Below, in pieces: positions 47,961-63,904 of a stretch of DNA of 64,000 nucleotides. The DNA is taken from the NCBI GenBank assembly GCA_963669155.1, contig OZ022579.1, positions 23,739,770 through 23,803,769 on the forward strand, given 5' to 3'. Position 1 is the first letter of the stretch, and every line of letters starts with the position of its first letter. The notes below the pieces were generated by a model, which saw only the letters and a program-made list of their open reading frames with translations, ran no database searches and was not told the DNA's origin. This DNA is from Arbacia lixula (lineage: Eukaryota > Echinodermata > Echinoidea > Arbacioida > Arbaciidae). Made by a program: the position numbers and the translations under genes.

Positions 47961-50900
47961 GTATGTTCGTGGTCGCGATCGCGATGAGTGCGTGCATGCA
48001 AACCAATGTCCTGCGCTGCGCGTATAGTCCCTTGTAGAACAGACTGTGCTAACAAACATGCATGACAATTTATATTTTTGGATGTGGAATTAAAATGAGG
48101 AACGAGGATATGATTGTTTCGTGTTTCTCTCATTCCATTCTACAATGTTTTTTTTTCATATAATTTAGCGACTTGTGTTGTAGACATACCACTGGCTTAA
48201 AAAAAAATGTAATGTCTGCGAAAATGCAGACAAATTGTGTTCTTGATCTTGTAAATGGATCGTTCTGACTAGATCTAGACAGAAATAACCGTCTCATTTG
48301 GGGCATTCTTTAATCAAAATTACATTATTGGACATAGGTCTACCCCCGAGGCGTTCAGAGGAGCCAGGTGCAATCTCGGCAGATCCAACTTCCTATAGAC
48401 TGATTTTTTGGTCTAGTTTTCACTGACTTTTTTTTCTTCTCTGCTTTCAAATGTAGTTACTATGATTGAATGGCCAAGCGTATGATCAAAGTTCACTCTG
48501 GTCCTTTAAGTGTGTATCGCAGTACAAACACCCGGATTCATGTGGAAAGTAGACGGTAAAGTCTATGGGCACTGAATGATGAGAAGCTATTTTTAGCTTC
48601 TTAAAGTCCTGTTAGTACCCATTTATCCTGTATGCGCAGAGAAAAAAAAGGTCTGCAAAAACAAGGACGATCCTCAAATACGAGAATGCAACTAGTCCGT
48701 GTTTGTAAGGATCCAAAATTACAAGGGCGTTCCGCTTTTTTAAGCCAGCGCATCTACTGGTGACTGAGTTACAGGCATGCAGCACATATTCAAAAAAAAA
48801 ATTGTACTAACTAAATTATTTACCTACACTACTCTGCTCAGCATAATAACTGTAGCAAAGCTTGAATCCAGATCCTACATGTACATGTATCATAGATGTA
48901 CTCCCAACTGAATGGGTTAAGAAAGTGATTTCGTGATTGAGGAAAAAAGCAATAAAAGACAATGCTTTAAGTAAAGATATGGGTCCCTACACCATTGTCT
49001 AGGAGAAAAACCCATACCTCAACAATGTGTTTCAATTTTAGTTTGATCTGTTTTTGTTTATTCAAATTTTTTTGTGTGCATACTTTTTATCTTTGCGTAA
49101 ATCCTAAGGTCTTTGTTGAGAATACATAACTAAATGTTTTAGAAATCACATTTCTTTTAGAGAAAAAAAGATAGACAAAAGAAAGATATTGAAAGTGCAT
49201 CTTTCAAAGCCTAGTTCTGTTAGCTATTAAAGGTTGCATCGTGCAATGTCAAGGTGATTGATGCTAGTTGTTAAATGCAGAATGTTTCAATGAACTGAAA
49301 AGTGATGGCAGTGTTTGCCAGTTCTACTAATAGCAATCAAGAGGAGTCAAGTCTGAAGATCAACAAACAAGCTGTCAAGAGCAGCAGAAGACACCCCAAA
49401 ACATAATAGACCTCCACAACATGGCAAATAAAATAGCTGGTCAGTTAATAAAATCAGTACTTTCAAAAAATTTGGTGTAAAATCTGTACCACCTCTTGAC
49501 GGCTTCTACGTGTTAATACTTGGTGATAGCTACATGTACATGTACAATGCAATGTGAAACTCTGCACTGCTCTTGGTGACTTTGAGTAGGACCCGTGTTT
49601 GGCCATCCCAAATAAATTCCTTAACATCTTTTTTTTACATTCAGTCTTAAATACCAAAGTTTGTAAGTTGTTTTAGCATGTATATTTTTCCCAAGTTTCA
49701 TAATTTAGTTCCTCATTAAGGAATTGTATATAAGGAAGTTTGTAAGGATTTTGGAATACTACAAAATTTTAGCGTACCACCCTACATTATTTATATTGTA
49801 CCATAAATTCAATGTTTTAAAACCACAAGTTTGCATTTCATGTTTACACCTCAAAGTTCTCCTGTAAACCAGGAAACTCGTCTAAAGTTTGTTCAACTTT
49901 AATTTTGTATTACTATTACTATTGCTGTGTCCCATTTGTGGAAATTAAACAAAAAAGGTAACAATACATACTTGTTCAGTGGAATAACATTTCTTGCATA
50001 ATACTGTCTCACCAGTATACCATATAGTTAAGTTTACATGTACATGTAAAGTCGTGCATCTTTTATTGCTATTTCAGCACTCGGACATGAACGAGGAGAT
50101 GAGAACAGAGACCATGGAGTTATGTGTCACAGCTTGTGAAAAATTCTCTTCAAATAATGAGGTCAGTATAAGACAGGATCTAATAAGGAAAGTAGGGCTC
50201 TTGCAAGAATTGGTTTTGTTGTCATGGTGAAAATGGAAAGGGCTGATTTGCAACTTTTTGTGCCTGTTTTGTGATGTTTGCACGCAAGTGTATGCTACCT
50301 TCAAAGACATTTTGTGTATGTGTGTGGGGGGGGGGGGGGGAATACCACATGAAGTCAATACTGGGTAGAGCCATGATGAAGGAAAACAAAATTATTGGAG
50401 GTAATCTGATATTCAACAGACATTTCTAATGATCTGAATTTTAACATAAATTGCTCATGAAAGGCATGATAAGATTAGGGTCCCGTTGCATAAAACTTAC
50501 CATTACTGGTACATGTAATTCTGCCATCAGTGGTAACTACAATGGAAAAACTGGTGAACAGCCAATCAAAATCAAGTTTTCCATAGAAGTTGCCTTTGGT
50601 AGCAAAGTTACCATCAATGGTAAGTTTTATGCAACAGGGCCATGGTCTCCTGTGTGAATAAACCCTTCCTGTGCCAAATCAAATGCTGCTCATTGGGATT
50701 TGTGTGCATCATTGGTGACAACTTTCACACCTGGGCCCCGTTGCATAAAACTTACCAGTAATGGTAACTCTGTCATCAATGTTAATTACCATGGTAATAT
50801 TGCACAAGAGCCAATCAAATTCAAGGTTTCCATAGAAGTTGCCATTGATAGCAAAGTTACTATTAATGGTAAGTTTTATGCAACGGGGCCCTGGCATACA

Positions 50901-51165
50901 CAGAGTTTAACACATCAATGGTGGATAAATACAAGAATTATGTAGTGTAAGAAGAGTTACGTATTCATGCATCTGTCTTCCTTTGGGTCGTGTACTCCAG
51001 ACGGCAGCAAAGATGATCAAGGACGCTATGGATAAGAAGTTTGGGTCCTCGTGGCACGCCATCGTGGGCGAAGGCTACGGCTTTGAGATCACGCACGAGG
51101 TCAAGAATCTACTCTACATGTTCTTTGGAGGCAACATTGCCGTCACGGTGTGGAAGTGTTCATAG
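47883..51165 (+). CDS. DNAL4: Dynein light chain 4, axonemal (complete, three exons)
   Basis: The product is a small LC8-like dynein light chain that assembles in outer-arm or axonemal dynein of cilia and flagella. Exons are 47883-47960, 50078-50161 and 51001-51165. Together they give 108 codons in phase and a stop, close to the 105 aa of the vertebrate protein. The N-terminus is MEGEQEGKKDEKETDYRRLQ followed by SYPLIR. The central segment HSDMNEEMRTETMELC and VTACEKFSSNNE is the first helix pair. The C-terminal exon carries TAAKMIKDAMDKKFGSSWHA, GEGYGFEITHE and the final WKCS, all typical of DNAL4. Donors are GTATGT and GTCAGT; acceptors are ATTTCAG and CTCCAG. The gene is divergent from ENDOV and convergent with CMAS. 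Intron 2 carries two copies of a short fold-back element. Confidence 0.96.
47961..50077. other. DNAL4 intron 1, no repeat recognised
   Basis: Plain AT-rich intron between phase-0 exons. No conserved element recognised. Confidence 0.5.
50078..50161 (+). CDS. DNAL4: DNAL4 exon 2
   Basis: Acceptor ATTTCAG|CAC and donor GAG|GTCAGT. Its 28 codons encode HSDMNEEMRTETMELCVTAC and EKFSSNNE in phase 0. Confidence 0.95.
50477..50645. mobile_element. Short hairpin MITE, GGGCCCTGTTGCATAAAAC family (DNAL4 intron 2)
   Basis: Arms 'ttgcataaaacttaccatta' and 'ggtaagttttatgcaacagg'. Open frames reading CIKLTI.. here come from the element. Confidence 0.82.
50731..50893. mobile_element. Short hairpin MITE, GGGCCCTGTTGCATAAAAC family (DNAL4 intron 2)
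   Basis: Second copy within the same intron: GGGCCCCGTTGCATAAAACT and the inverted complement GCAACGGGGCCC. Confidence 0.84.
51001..51165 (+). CDS. DNAL4: DNAL4 exon 3 (stop)
   Basis: After acceptor CTCCAG it encodes 54 residues from TAAKM to VWKCS and then TAG. GC content is visibly higher than in surrounding DNA, as expected for a conserved coding exon. Confidence 0.95.
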   Translation, partial: TAAKMIKDAMDKKFGSSWHAIVGEGYGFEITHEVKNLLYMFFGGNIAVTVWKCS

Positions 51166-51352
51166 TTGTCTTCCCCTTTAATGTGTATCTTGTACAGCTT
51201 ATCTTGTACAGTGTATATATACCTGACCATCAGTTATAAAGATATCAGAAATTCCTCCCAAGATTGATGTTAGCACAGCTACTAAAGTCCATTCCCGGTG
51301 GCACGGAATCCTTCCCCTGCATTTGATGTATTCATTATTTATGACTGATATG

Positions 51353-51358
51353 AATAAA
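51353..51358 (+). promoter_or_regulatory. Candidate DNAL4 polyadenylation signal
   Basis: The first AATAAA downstream of the DNAL4 stop, about 190 nt after it. Plausible only by position and motif. Confidence 0.4.
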
Positions 51359-51359
51359 T

Positions 51360-54129
51360 TTAGAGCTGATTTGAGCTGAGATGGAAACAAGGGGGTTAAA
51401 ATGAAAATCAGTATGTTGTTGCTTCAAGTGTTACACAAATTAGCTAATAGTACAGTGCTCTCCTTCCTTCAATTGTCTTGTTCAATTTGACAAGACGTTG
51501 AATTGATGAAAGCCGCTTGATTTCACATCCTCGCACGACGCTTCACTACCAATGTTCGGTTTTCATAACTTGGACAAGTCATCAGTCTGTTTGTTAGAGA
51601 CAAGACAAGACCGTATATTTGCCTGAGTGTTGTCATATCTTGTGTTATTTTAAAGGTAACATGAAAGGTAAAGTTATGGTAATATATAAATGAAATGACA
51701 CAATGTAACAAAAGTAACTCCATACTCTCTCCATGGACCAAACAAACAGAAGTATTCTATTGAACAGGGTCTGTTTAACTAGGGACCTAGAGCAATGATT
51801 CCATGGGCCATGCTGCACATTTAGTTTTACATTTGTTATTGTATCTTCTATATTGTATCTGATCATTGTAGAGCTCCGTTACTATGGTAACTACAGTGAA
51901 CTATCAGTTAGATTGTACAATAATTGTAGAGAATTATACAGAAAAAATGTCATTAACTCATACAGGTTAGAGATGCTTTGTTTAAGGAGATTCTTTCAAA
52001 TGTGAGCTGTAGTGGATCAAGAAAATGGATGCAAGATAAAAAAAAAAAAAATAATAAAAAAAAAAAACATTCAGAAATCACCTTGGGCATTAGCAGGGAA
52101 TAATATCAAAGTAACTGAATAGGTAAAAATGTTCCTGAAATGAGTTGATTTAAGTCAAATTATTTGTACCAAAGCATGCAACAGAATTCACATTCTAGTA
52201 CTTAATGAATTTTATATCTTGGTCTGTATATATTTGCAAACTTTAATACATTTTATATTTATTTAATGCATATTGTGTATACTTAGTTTGAAAATAAAAT
52301 ATGTGTAATTCAGACCAGCAATGATAGAGGAGAAATATTTATTAAGACAATATGAGGGGGAAATATGAAATCTAATGATAAACGGTATCAAAATGTAAAT
52401 ACGTTCACATGTACGACATGTAGGTAGCAAGTAGATTGAGGTGTCAAGGTACTGTAAGTGTGTGTATCGTCAGATAAGTGAACAATGACAAGCCTTTACA
52501 TGAAAACTGATGTACTCATGCAATCTGGGCCACGTTGCATAAAACTTACCATTACTGGTAAGTTCTGCCAGAAAAACTTTTTTAGTATATGTTGAGATCT
52601 TCACCCAGGTTTTTGCGAGTTGATAGTTTGAAAGAAAATATTTTAATTACTACATGTACTGTAATTTATTGTATTAAACTGAATTGAACAGGCCCCTATT
52701 TCTGGAAAGTACTTGTCATGTTAATAATCTTTACCATTCAAGACAGTACTGGGTGATTGTATGAAAGAATATCTTTGAAAAAATGGTATGTTACATAAAC
52801 ATATGCCAGCGTCATAAGTGTAATGTAACACTCAGTATTCCTTTGTAAACTTTAGAAATTGCACAGAAGATCGGGTACATGATTGCACACCTCCACAGAT
52901 ATGATGTACATGTAGCGGCATTATTTTAAAAGTGGATAGTTTCATACCCCCCTCCATTCCATTAACTGAGATTAACCGTGACTACCAAGTATTAAGAGAA
53001 ACCTTAGAAATACACCTTCCAAAGAAAAATATACATATCAATATGTATGTATATAACATTCTTCATGATTATTCTGTTGAACCATGATACATATTCTCGA
53101 TATGTAAAAGCAACAGCATTTTTGTGTTCATAAAGCATATGTACATGTACTGTATTGATCTCTTTATAGTGTTGTCATGAAAATACACAAGTGGATTTTT
53201 GTTGTAAATGTATTAAAAGACTTTGCTTCACTCAAAAGTATAGTTCTGTGTTAATATGTGTTCAAATGTGGGAAGGGAGGGGGAGAGGATTTAAGTTTGA
53301 CGGTTCCTGGATGAAGAAGAGTTATTTCTGTATTTGTGTGTGTATTGATAGAGAAAGTTGTAAAGAAAATGTAGTAATTTAACAATTGTGAGAGATAACA
53401 GAAGATGACTGTTGTAAGCAAAGAGAACAAGAAAATGATAATTTATTCGCTTCCCTCTTCAAGTTTTTTTTAGCTCTCAATGTGCTACTTGTGCTTGTTT
53501 GCACTAACAACAGACATAATTTATATATACATGTAGCATCATTTACTCATGTGAAGGAGTAAAAGCTTATTTCCCTTCAGTTTTATATTCTTCTTGTACA
53601 TATTCCTCTTTATTATCCTCTTCTTCGTCATCTCCTTTTCTCCTTGTTTTCCCTTGTCTTCTACACTTTCTTGTTGTTCTCATTCCTCATATTGTGGAGA
53701 GGAGCGTTGACATAACGGGGTTCATGCCTCGTACACCTCATCTGGATCTGTCCTTGATTGTAGTATTGCATGTTGAACGTAAACTACACCACCCTTTGTT
53801 TTTCCCCATTCAAAAAAAAAGGTATTCAGTACACATTTACCAGAGGCACCACGATGACCCTGGGAAGTGTCGGGTCAGCACACGTTTTCTGATTGAGGCA
53901 TAAAGCGTTTTCATTCGATGGGGCAAGAATTTCCTCTCTATTTTGATAACTTCTTCATCACTTCATTCAAAGAGGCAGCATACATTTAATTGTCAAAACT
54001 GGATAACTGCATATGCACCTTATATGACCGAATGAGTAATGCTCCTCGTACTAGAACTAGCTTGGACTGCTACTACTTAAAAACAAATAGTGATTATTAT
54101 ACTATTATAGTAAAAAATTATATTTATTT
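51360..54129. other. DNAL4-CMAS intergenic DNA
   Basis: AT-rich DNA with many 'acatgtacatgta' words and one solo MITE arm at 52527. The 69-codon frame at 53694-53903 is unrecognised. Confidence 0.45.
52527..52571. mobile_element. Solo left arm of the GGGCCCTGTTGCATAAAAC element
   Basis: Only 'gttgcataaaacttaccatt' and a few following bases remain, then unrelated sequence. Confidence 0.6.
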
Positions 54130-54390
54130 AATACTATTATAGTGAAAATTAAAGAGATGAAATGGAGATGAGCAGGACACTTATATAGAACACAAGACAA
54201 CAGATGGAACAAGAAACGCACAGAATGGCAACCAAGAACAGGAAAGCGAAGAATATGTCGACAAAAGAGAAGTTGGATAGACAAAATGTCAACATACACA
54301 AACACAGTAACATGTAACAGAATGACAGCGAATAGAAGTGAATGGGAAGTGATTGAGGAGGACTTCATCCAACAATGGTTGAACAATGCC

Positions 54391-54456
<66 letters not shown>
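54130..54456 (+). pseudogene. LINE ORF2 C-terminus fused to a TGA microsatellite
   Basis: The frame KIKEMKWR, one stop where Trp is expected (TGA at 54148), then AGHLYRTQDNRWNKKRTEWQ, PRTGKRRICRQKRSWID and a final segment ending DFIQQWLNNA with TGA at 54390-54392. The motif WAGH..R..dnRW...EW.PR.GKR..GRp..RW is the usual carboxy end of RTE/CR1-type LINE proteins. The stop begins a run of about 22 TGA repeats to 54456. Upstream domains are absent. Confidence 0.8.
54390..54456. repeat. (TGA)n microsatellite, about 22 units
   Basis: Perfect repeat starting at the stop codon of the LINE fragment. It reads as poly-His or poly-Ser on the opposite strand. Confidence 0.95.
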
Positions 54457-54457
<1 letters not shown>

Positions 54458-55186
54458 AAATTATACATGCAATAACAAATTTTAAGCGGGATGACACTAG
54501 TAATGATTGCATTTGTCAAAAAAAAACTTTTTTTAATGTGATCATCCATGAGTGACAGAAAGCTGAATCACTTAATGATGAGCTAATGTAATTCTTTCCT
54601 CTTTATCTCACTGTTTCCCTTTCTTTTGCACACCCTCCCCCCCCCCCCCCCCCCCCCTTTAACACCCTCAAAAAATCCTGTGTGGTAGTACATTTATACA
54701 GTTACGTGAGGTGGAGAATTACATTGCAAAAATGGCCTATGATATTGTCTGTCTCGAGATGTTTGGTGGTGGCATCGGGGTGTGACATTATACAGAACTA
54801 CTCCCCAGGCCTACTCAAAAACTGTTACATGATTTTATTTGAATGACCCCTTCAATGATATCAGAGATGGGGTCATCTGACAAGTTTTTCTTTCATCCAT
54901 CATCCTTACAGTGAATAAACAAAAAAAAGACATTAATACACATATTTTCAATATTCCATGTCATTATTCATTTTATTATATGAATGATCAGTAAATCAAT
55001 GCTTGAAAGTTAACAATCATATAAAAGCACACAACTCTAGCTCTAAAAATCATAAATTAATTTTAAGAGAAATAGATACTCTACGTATACATACATCAGC
55101 CAGTCTTATCAAATTTCAAGAGAAATGTGGTGTTACAAAGGAAAACATTAAGAGTCCTTGTTTTGATGCTGTGAATAGATGAGCAT

Positions 55187-55329
55187 GGCCCTGTCTTATA
55201 TAAAAGAATTGTCATTAATCGCAACTTGACTTCCAATTGATATCAACCACAACTCTGTACATCAGACATAGAAGGTTTGGCTTACGATCGATTCAGGACA
55301 ATCGCAACTCTTTATAAGACAGGTCCCAG
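55187..55329. mobile_element. Small fold-back element (CCTGTCTTATA ends)
   Basis: CCCTGTCTTATATAAAAGAA at the left against CTCTTTATAAGACAGG at the right, with 'aatcgcaactt' and its near-complement inside. Confidence 0.6.
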
Positions 55330-57454
55330 GTTCATGTAGAGCGCCCTCACAAAGGATCACCATTACAAAATAGCTCATATACAAGTTGACCAGAATGTTT
55401 GTATGTTTTGCCCCAATGTATAAGAAATGACAATGAAATGACTCACAAATGTGTTTTTTGCTCTAAAAATTGTTTTGAAGTTTAGGAATGTCCAATAAGG
55501 AGGAAAGTTACAAAATATTTGAATAATTAAGAAATACATGATTATTGGCACTGAAAACATTGCAATTTCTTTATAATGATTACAAATACCTAGAATATTG
55601 GCATGACAGGGCTAGAGCATTTCACCTTTCTACCTACCAAACGTTTATATCTTGATAGATAAGATTTTGGTGTGACATCTCCCCAAAGCACAGAAAAGTA
55701 CAATTACTGATACAAGACTAATAACACAAGGGAATAGCACAATAGTAAACAGAGTAGATACTTTTAACTGTAACATTATATTGTATGTAATATATTGCAG
55801 GGTAACAAAATCCAAGGGGCCATTTTGTATCAACATTTTATGTGTCGGACGTTTACTTGTGAATGAATGCATATGTGGCATACAAAGAGTAAACAAAGTT
55901 AAGCCCAACATCAGTTAGGGTGGGCTGGTATGCTACTTTGCTCATTTATCCCGACATTGGAATTAACAATTTTTGCGCCAGATAAACTGCTGCTCTATGG
56001 GATTTGTGTACAGGTTTATTGCTGGTGAAAAAAAGTAACATGTAACACACAAGGGGTTGAGGAGAATCTATCTTGAAACTGTCTAATGACTGCACATTAG
56101 GGAAGCCAACTTTCATATGCTGAATTTAAAGATAATGTATCACTTTCATAGATGTGACTGTATGATTTTGCATGAACTAAAAGAACAAATAAGCGGTAGT
56201 GGTCCATTTCATGAAAACTGAAGCTTTACAGTGGGGTAGAATTCTACCAGTGAATGCATACAAAAAAAACATTGTTTTGTAGTGTGTAAATGTAAAAAGT
56301 AAATGACTACAAGGATTCAAACAGTTATGAGTGATCAAATTGCAACATGTTTATCACAAATTAAAGGGAGAAAGTAGAGATATGCACTTCTTTGACGATA
56401 GAGTCTGTGTATATATTTTATTGACTAACATGTACATGTATACTCATATCTATGGCGATGCTACATAAAACAATACTGTAGTAACATCATACTGTCGCCA
56501 TCCACATACATCATTTAAGAGTATCACTACACTTATAATACTGCTACTTGCATTCTTAAAGTACATTGGTAAAATCAAGTTATTTCAGATGTTATATCCC
56601 GATTAATGCACAGACTCAAGAAAGAAAATGCATAATAAAATAAATAATATCAATTTCTTGAAATTATCATTTGAAGATTCTATGTTCTATGCAAAGATCT
56701 TAGAGAGCAGTTTCTTATAATGGTGGTGGTTTTTACACCACGGAATGAAGTGAAATAAGAAATAACTAATATATTTCACGGCAATGTCAAACTAACTTCA
56801 TACTTTGATTTTTTTTTTTTATAAAAGAAAACATATACTTCTTTGGAATGAAAAATGTTCCTCCAAAATGGCTCTTTGAATAAAAGAACATAAATGGAAG
56901 ATCATTTTTATCGCATTAATTCTGTCGTGAAGGAAAATAATCATCTGCAAGCAATTTCAAAAATGTCAAAATGCATTATTATGGTGGGTTACATTACGAT
57001 ATACATGTATAGTGATTCAAATCACATCACACACATTTCTCCTTTTGTGATACAGGCATACTATTTTAATTTGCGCAGTGAAATCAATGCAGATAATTGC
57101 AGATAAACAAGAAATCACACGAACAACAGTCTCAGCTTGGATCAGATCCTTGGAAAAAGATTGTTATTTTGTTACTTTTGGTCATTACGGCTATAAAGAA
57201 ACTGACTAGTACCACTGCCTCAATATTCCCTGAGGCAAAAGGTGAAAATATGACTATATAATAGGTCAAGTACCTGTTCTATTATTAAAGCTTGGTGGGT
57301 CATTGTATACATTTAATCAAATGTTAACCTCTTCGGTACCGAGTTATTCAAAACTCATTTATCTTCTACACAAAATAAACACATAAGGTAATACAAGGCT
57401 TAATTAGCCAAGGTCGCCTTTATGTGCACCACTGTTACACATTCTTGATTTTAC
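55330..57454. other. DNAL4-CMAS intergenic DNA, nothing recognised
   Basis: AT-rich sequence with only short open frames. Confidence 0.5.
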
Positions 57455-57715
57455 ATTCTGCCCTAATCTGGAAAAAGGAAGCAAGTGACAAATCACTCAA
57501 ATTTGGGTTGTTGGTATTCTTAGCTTGTACCTAGCATTCCCTACATATGACCAAAATCTGGACAAGAAATATTCATCTTGCTGCGAGATGTTCAATCTAA
57601 CATGATGTGGTGTTACACTGATGCCAATGCAAGTGACAGACACATTTTGCTCATTTACAAGAAAAGTCTCTTTTGTTAGTTGCTTCCTTAGATATGCAGA
57701 TTCGGGCAGCATTGT
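57455..57715. mobile_element. Fold-back element with TCTGCCCTA ends (copy 2, inverted)
   Basis: Reverse complement of most of 12122-12372 ('caagaaatattcatcttgct', 'cacattttgctcatttacaa'). The inverted ends are eroded. Confidence 0.72.
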
Positions 57716-58616
57716 CAAGCAACATTCTGCCAGGAGCAAAAGGAGACAAGGGGTATATTTTCCAACTTTTTTCTAATCTATAATAAGCATTTTCAAACAT
57801 GATAAGAAACGCTTGATTCTACCTTCAGAAAGTTGACCATGTAAAGCACTGACCATGTAGTCGGTGCTGACAACTTCCATGAAATGCCCTACGGAAGGCG
57901 ACTCGACTGCAAGTAAATCTGGAAGTTGTTGCTCATTGCACCATGGGACAACATTCCCTTATTATGCACTATGCACTATGGAAAACTGTACATCATACAT
58001 TCAGTAATGACAAGGACATTTACATCCAGGGTCTTAAAATCATTTAAATTCACCCTGAAATTAAATGTCTAAACTACAATACGGCAGAGCATCAAACACT
58101 TGCTTGGGCTTGAAATTGACTTGGTATCATTTACTGTATACGCCATAATTTTCGTGAATCAGTACTTTGCGACAATTTCCCAAGTGGTTAAATTCGCAAT
58201 CATTGAGTACTAGTACTAGTAGCACATGTGCTCATGCACGTCGTATTAATATTTTCATGTGTTGTTAAATGTGTGAAATGCACCGGACTTGCGAAATTCA
58301 TGAAAATAAGGACGTGAAATATATGGCGTATTCAGTAACCCCTTATGTGGCAAATTAAATGCTGTTCCACGGTATTTATGTGCATTACTAGTGGAAACAT
58401 GCATGAGTGCTGCATAAAGAGTTTACCTCTTTGTGTGCCAACATGTGACTTTGTTTAAAAATTAATGCACACAATTCCCATAGAGCAGTAGTTCACCTGG
58501 CACACAAAGGGTTACGAAGCATAGAGCCACAATGCAACAGGGCCATGGTTTGCTGGCTTCTTAGTGGAAGATGGTTTGAACTGGTCTAAACTGGTTTAAA
58601 CTGGTTGAAACCCGTT

Positions 58617-61568
<2,952 letters not shown>

Positions 61569-61949
61569 TCAGAGCGAGTACAAAAAATCCTTACTATAAT
61601 GCAACATTTGCGCTACATGTAAAGTTGTGTCAGTGAGAGTGTGTCCGTCTGTTTAATTGAAATCATTTTCCCTAAGATTTTACACCTAATGGGGATATAA
61701 TTATGTCCAACCATAGTTAAATGGCTGCCAGATATTCCTAGTGGGGTCTATGTTTTTTTTTTTCTTTGGTACTTATTGTTGCATTATTGAAACTGTTTTG
61801 ATCTTCTTTTTCATGAACGATCTTCCCTTCACGGCATCGCATACGTGCGTCATACCATTGTTACCAGAAAAAGTGACATTTTAGCCCGCATTCTCGTGAC
61901 AATATTCCAGAGTAGGTTAAGAAGATTATTTTGGTGATATGTGTTTATC

Positions 61950-63170
61950 TGCTGGTAAAAACCACATAACCTCAAGAAAGATCATTGTCATAGTAACCTA
62001 TAAGAAAATAGCAGGAATCCTGCACAATTATGGAAAATACTGAATACTGTTAGAGGTAGCAAGGCAAGTTCCAGTGTCATTACAGATGTGTTGAAAGTAA
62101 ATTGTCAAGAAGTGTTTGATACTAAGACCATATCAACTGAGTTCAATGAACATTTTGTAACAGACAGTGATTTACACAAAATGCATTATCCATTTTGAGC
62201 ATGAGAGTAACAGATTCATATTTCACAATATAGACCGAACCACCGTTTTGGATATCCTTATAATACTATCCTTAAATGTCTGGATGTTCAAAAAGCCACT
62301 GGTAATGATGGAGTACAAGCCAAACTGTTGAAAGAAGCATCACCCGTCATACATAAATGTTTGACGCATCTTTTTTTAATTTGTCATTCCAAACAGGATG
62401 TATACCACTTGACTGGAAACAAGCTAAGGTGACCCCTCATACATGAGGGTGGAGAGAAAGATAACCAAAATAATCATTGCCCAATATCTGTCATTCTTGT
62501 CTCAATGAAAGTCTTTGAAAGAATAGTTCATGACCAGCTTCATGAATACTTGAATGAATGAATGAGTGAATACCAATACTTAGCCCCACAGCAACATGTA
62601 TCTGGTTTCTGTCAACACCATTCTACTAATACATATACAGTATTGTGGAACCTGATCCCAACTAATATAAAGTATGTTGACATAGTGGAAAAGTTCAAGA
62701 CCTCACTAAAAAATTACTTTTTTAGTAGTAATTACTCATTATACATGATATCAAATTGTTTGTGTATATTTTTTCATATGTTTTTATAACCACCCATTAT
62801 TGGCTACCTTTGTGGGGGCTGGTAGCCTCAAAGCTAGAGCTCCTGGGAGTAACTTGCTGACAGGGCATGTCCAATAAATTGTCTGTGCATGAGGTGTTCC
62901 TTCATGTAGATGACAACTTAAATTGGCAGAAACACGTTAAACACACAAGTAAGAAAATATCATCCCGGCTGGCATTGCTGGGGCGTCTCAGGAATTATCT
63001 AACCCTCAGCAGTGCCAAACTGTTCCAAATTTACTAATACTCCCCTACTTCCACTATTGCAGTTGTGAATGGTCAAATTGTGTGTTTGTAAAAAAAAAAA
63101 AAAAAACACTTGTAAAGCAACGCAAGATGGCCAGAGTAGTATTAAGAACAGATTCCAGAACCACCCACTA
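61950..63170 (+). pseudogene. Degraded LINE reverse transcriptase
   Basis: Pieces in order: LNTVRGSKASSSVITDVLKV and FNEHFV (end of the endonuclease-RT linker), LDVQKATGNDGVQAKLLKEA (RT motif KATG.DGi.aklLKe), FQTGCIPLDWKQAKVTP, CPISVILVSMKVFERIVHDQ, then WNLIPTNIKYVD..FKTSLKNYFF, and VDDNLNWQKHVKHTSKKISS with LALLGRLRNYL (RT thumb). Several stops and frame changes, and the core YADD region is missing, so it is non-functional. Confidence 0.78.
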
Positions 63171-63500
63171 ATATAGTATTACAAGAATGAAACTGGATTC
63201 CAATAAGGCAGATCGGTTTTCCAAGTTTGTAAAATGATGCACGCTGCTGCACAGTTATGAGGAACAAGCATATAAAGAGAAACACGCATAAGCAAAACAC
63301 CTTGTCCAAGGATGTATGCGAAGACATTGGAGTTACTAAGAGTAGTATTTGATAGACGCGTATAAATAAAGAAAAGTATTTTGTCGATAAAGCCTGCCAT
63401 GATTTCTTACATTTCTTTAATTCATTTACAGCAGACAGCATAGCGCTCAACAATATCTAAGTGAATTTCAGGGGTAAAAATAGGCAGCTGTGGCGTTGCT

Positions 63501-63767
63501 GTGGAATTGAAATCCATCATTGAAAAACAAGGTGGCGTCATTCACGAAATCCAGAGGAAACCCGATGCTTCTCAACTGGAAGTAAAGAAGCTTGAGACTC
63601 AACTGCAGTCCAGCTCCAACAACGTCAAGAAACTCTTCTTTGATTCCATCAAGCAGGAGCAGTACTCCTGTCGGAACTGCGTGAGAGTCTACGGAATCAA
63701 GGAGAACCAACATGAAGACACGGATCCCCGGGTGTGCCAAATGGTGAGGGAGAAGCTCAAACGTTGA
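63501..63767 (+). pseudogene. LINE ORF1-like coiled-coil fragment
   Basis: 88 codons beginning MELKSIIEKQGGVIHEIQRK with heptad-like leucines, then the motif CRNCVRVYGIKENQHED, the R.N.VR..GI.E segment typical of LINE ORF1 or transposase-like 'L1 trans-binding' proteins. The matching frame appears to continue shifted in 63770-63900. It could also be part of an unrelated coiled-coil gene, but the location among LINE debris favours a LINE. Confidence 0.6.
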
Positions 63768-63904
63768 TCTTCAACCACATCATATTGACCTTCGGGTGGA
63801 CCCATTTCTCCTCGGCCTGTCAGCGTGAAGCTCACGAGTTGCAGGTATCAACAGATGCTTATCTCGACAAAAAAGTTGCTCAAGAATACCAGCATGGGAA
63901 TACA

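Noticed and set aside
50451..50945. Two open frames reading CIKLTI..GNS.. repeatedly, also at 60878-61093
   Set aside because: They recur wherever the GGGCCCTGTTGCATAAAAC hairpin element occurs, so they are repeat translations.
54105..54549. Poly-His and poly-Ser open frames
   Set aside because: Antisense of a (TGA)n microsatellite attached to a LINE fragment.
57497..57739. 80-codon minus-strand frame resembling a protein also readable near 12150
   Set aside because: Similarity comes from two copies of a fold-back element with TCTGCCCTA ends. The other copy is not open.
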